Positions 28,859-28,959 of a stretch of DNA of 28,959 nt are shown here, in pieces. This DNA is from DAOTXN01 sp034435435. Lineage in GTDB: Bacteria; Chloroflexota; Anaerolineae; S140-20. Location of the stretch: assembly GCA_034435435.1 (NCBI GenBank), contig DAOTXN010000160.1, forward strand, positions 1-28,959. The letters are read 5' to 3'. Below the pieces are notes generated by a model that was not told the origin of the DNA, did not search any database, and saw only the letters and a program-made list of their open reading frames with translations. Within the stretch, counting starts at the first letter, position 1. Every line of letters starts with the position of its first letter. A program made the translations under genes and the position numbers.

Positions 28859-28959
28859 AGCCAGACTGCCGCACTGTAATTTGCCGGTTTCTGCATCTTT
28901 GCCGACTAGCTTATATCTCGCAAGTAGTATGATTTGCGAAAGCCGGTCAGAATTGTCTT

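Overview
The window (about 29 kb, GC-rich except for its last 3 kb) looks like the chromosome of a Chloroflexota bacterium, probably Anaerolineae-like. This rests on the gene mix (sugar ABC transporter + YesL + GH130, large CoA-ester catabolic clusters, a CHAT module) and on short-word palindromes in the spacers, including a GTAGGGCGGGTTTCTTACCCGCC-type hairpin. The taxon is an inference; there is no rRNA or tRNA to anchor it. Almost every gene is on the + strand; only cinA is on the - strand.

Region 1 (1-4093): the end of a sugar-binding protein gene, two MalF/MalG-type permeases, a YesL-family membrane protein and a GH130 glycoside phosphorylase/hydrolase. This is an oligosaccharide (probably beta-mannoside) uptake and breakdown operon with no ATPase gene in view. 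Region 2 (4288-5535, - strand): cinA, whose C-terminal amidase domain has lost its catalytic residues.

Region 3 (5668-12804): a consensus sigma70 promoter (TTGACA-17-TATAAT) embedded in an 11-bp inverted repeat drives a beta-oxidation operon: two acyl-CoA dehydrogenases (the first lacking the usual Glu), an SDR, a FadN-type dehydrogenase/hydratase fusion and a thiolase.

Region 4 (12830-25449): the most unusual part. A 152-nt nested hairpin precedes a DUF2877 gene. A second promoter precedes a GNAT-like gene, a thiolase-like protein without its nucleophilic Cys, its DUF35 partner, a cyclase-family hydrolase, a CaiB-type CoA-transferase, FdrA, a nitrilase-family amidase, a DUF1116 protein, a tandem cyclase (one degenerate and one intact domain) and an NmrA-like reductase. 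FdrA, DUF1116 and DUF2877 are the families of E. coli AllF, AllG and AllH, the three-gene oxamate transcarbamylase. I infer a pathway that opens a cyclic amide, imide or ureide, removes a carbamoyl or amide group, activates the acid with CoA and passes it to beta-oxidation. The substrate is unknown.

Region 5 (25462-26304): a frameshifted DinB-family gene followed by a decayed second copy of its 3' end and a spacer with no gene. Region 6 (26305-28959): a lower-GC, probably acquired module of a small membrane/coiled-coil-like protein, a CHAT-protease/FGE-fold fusion and a third, possibly frameshifted gene at the window edge. It resembles the CHAT-centred conflict (defence) systems of multicellular bacteria.
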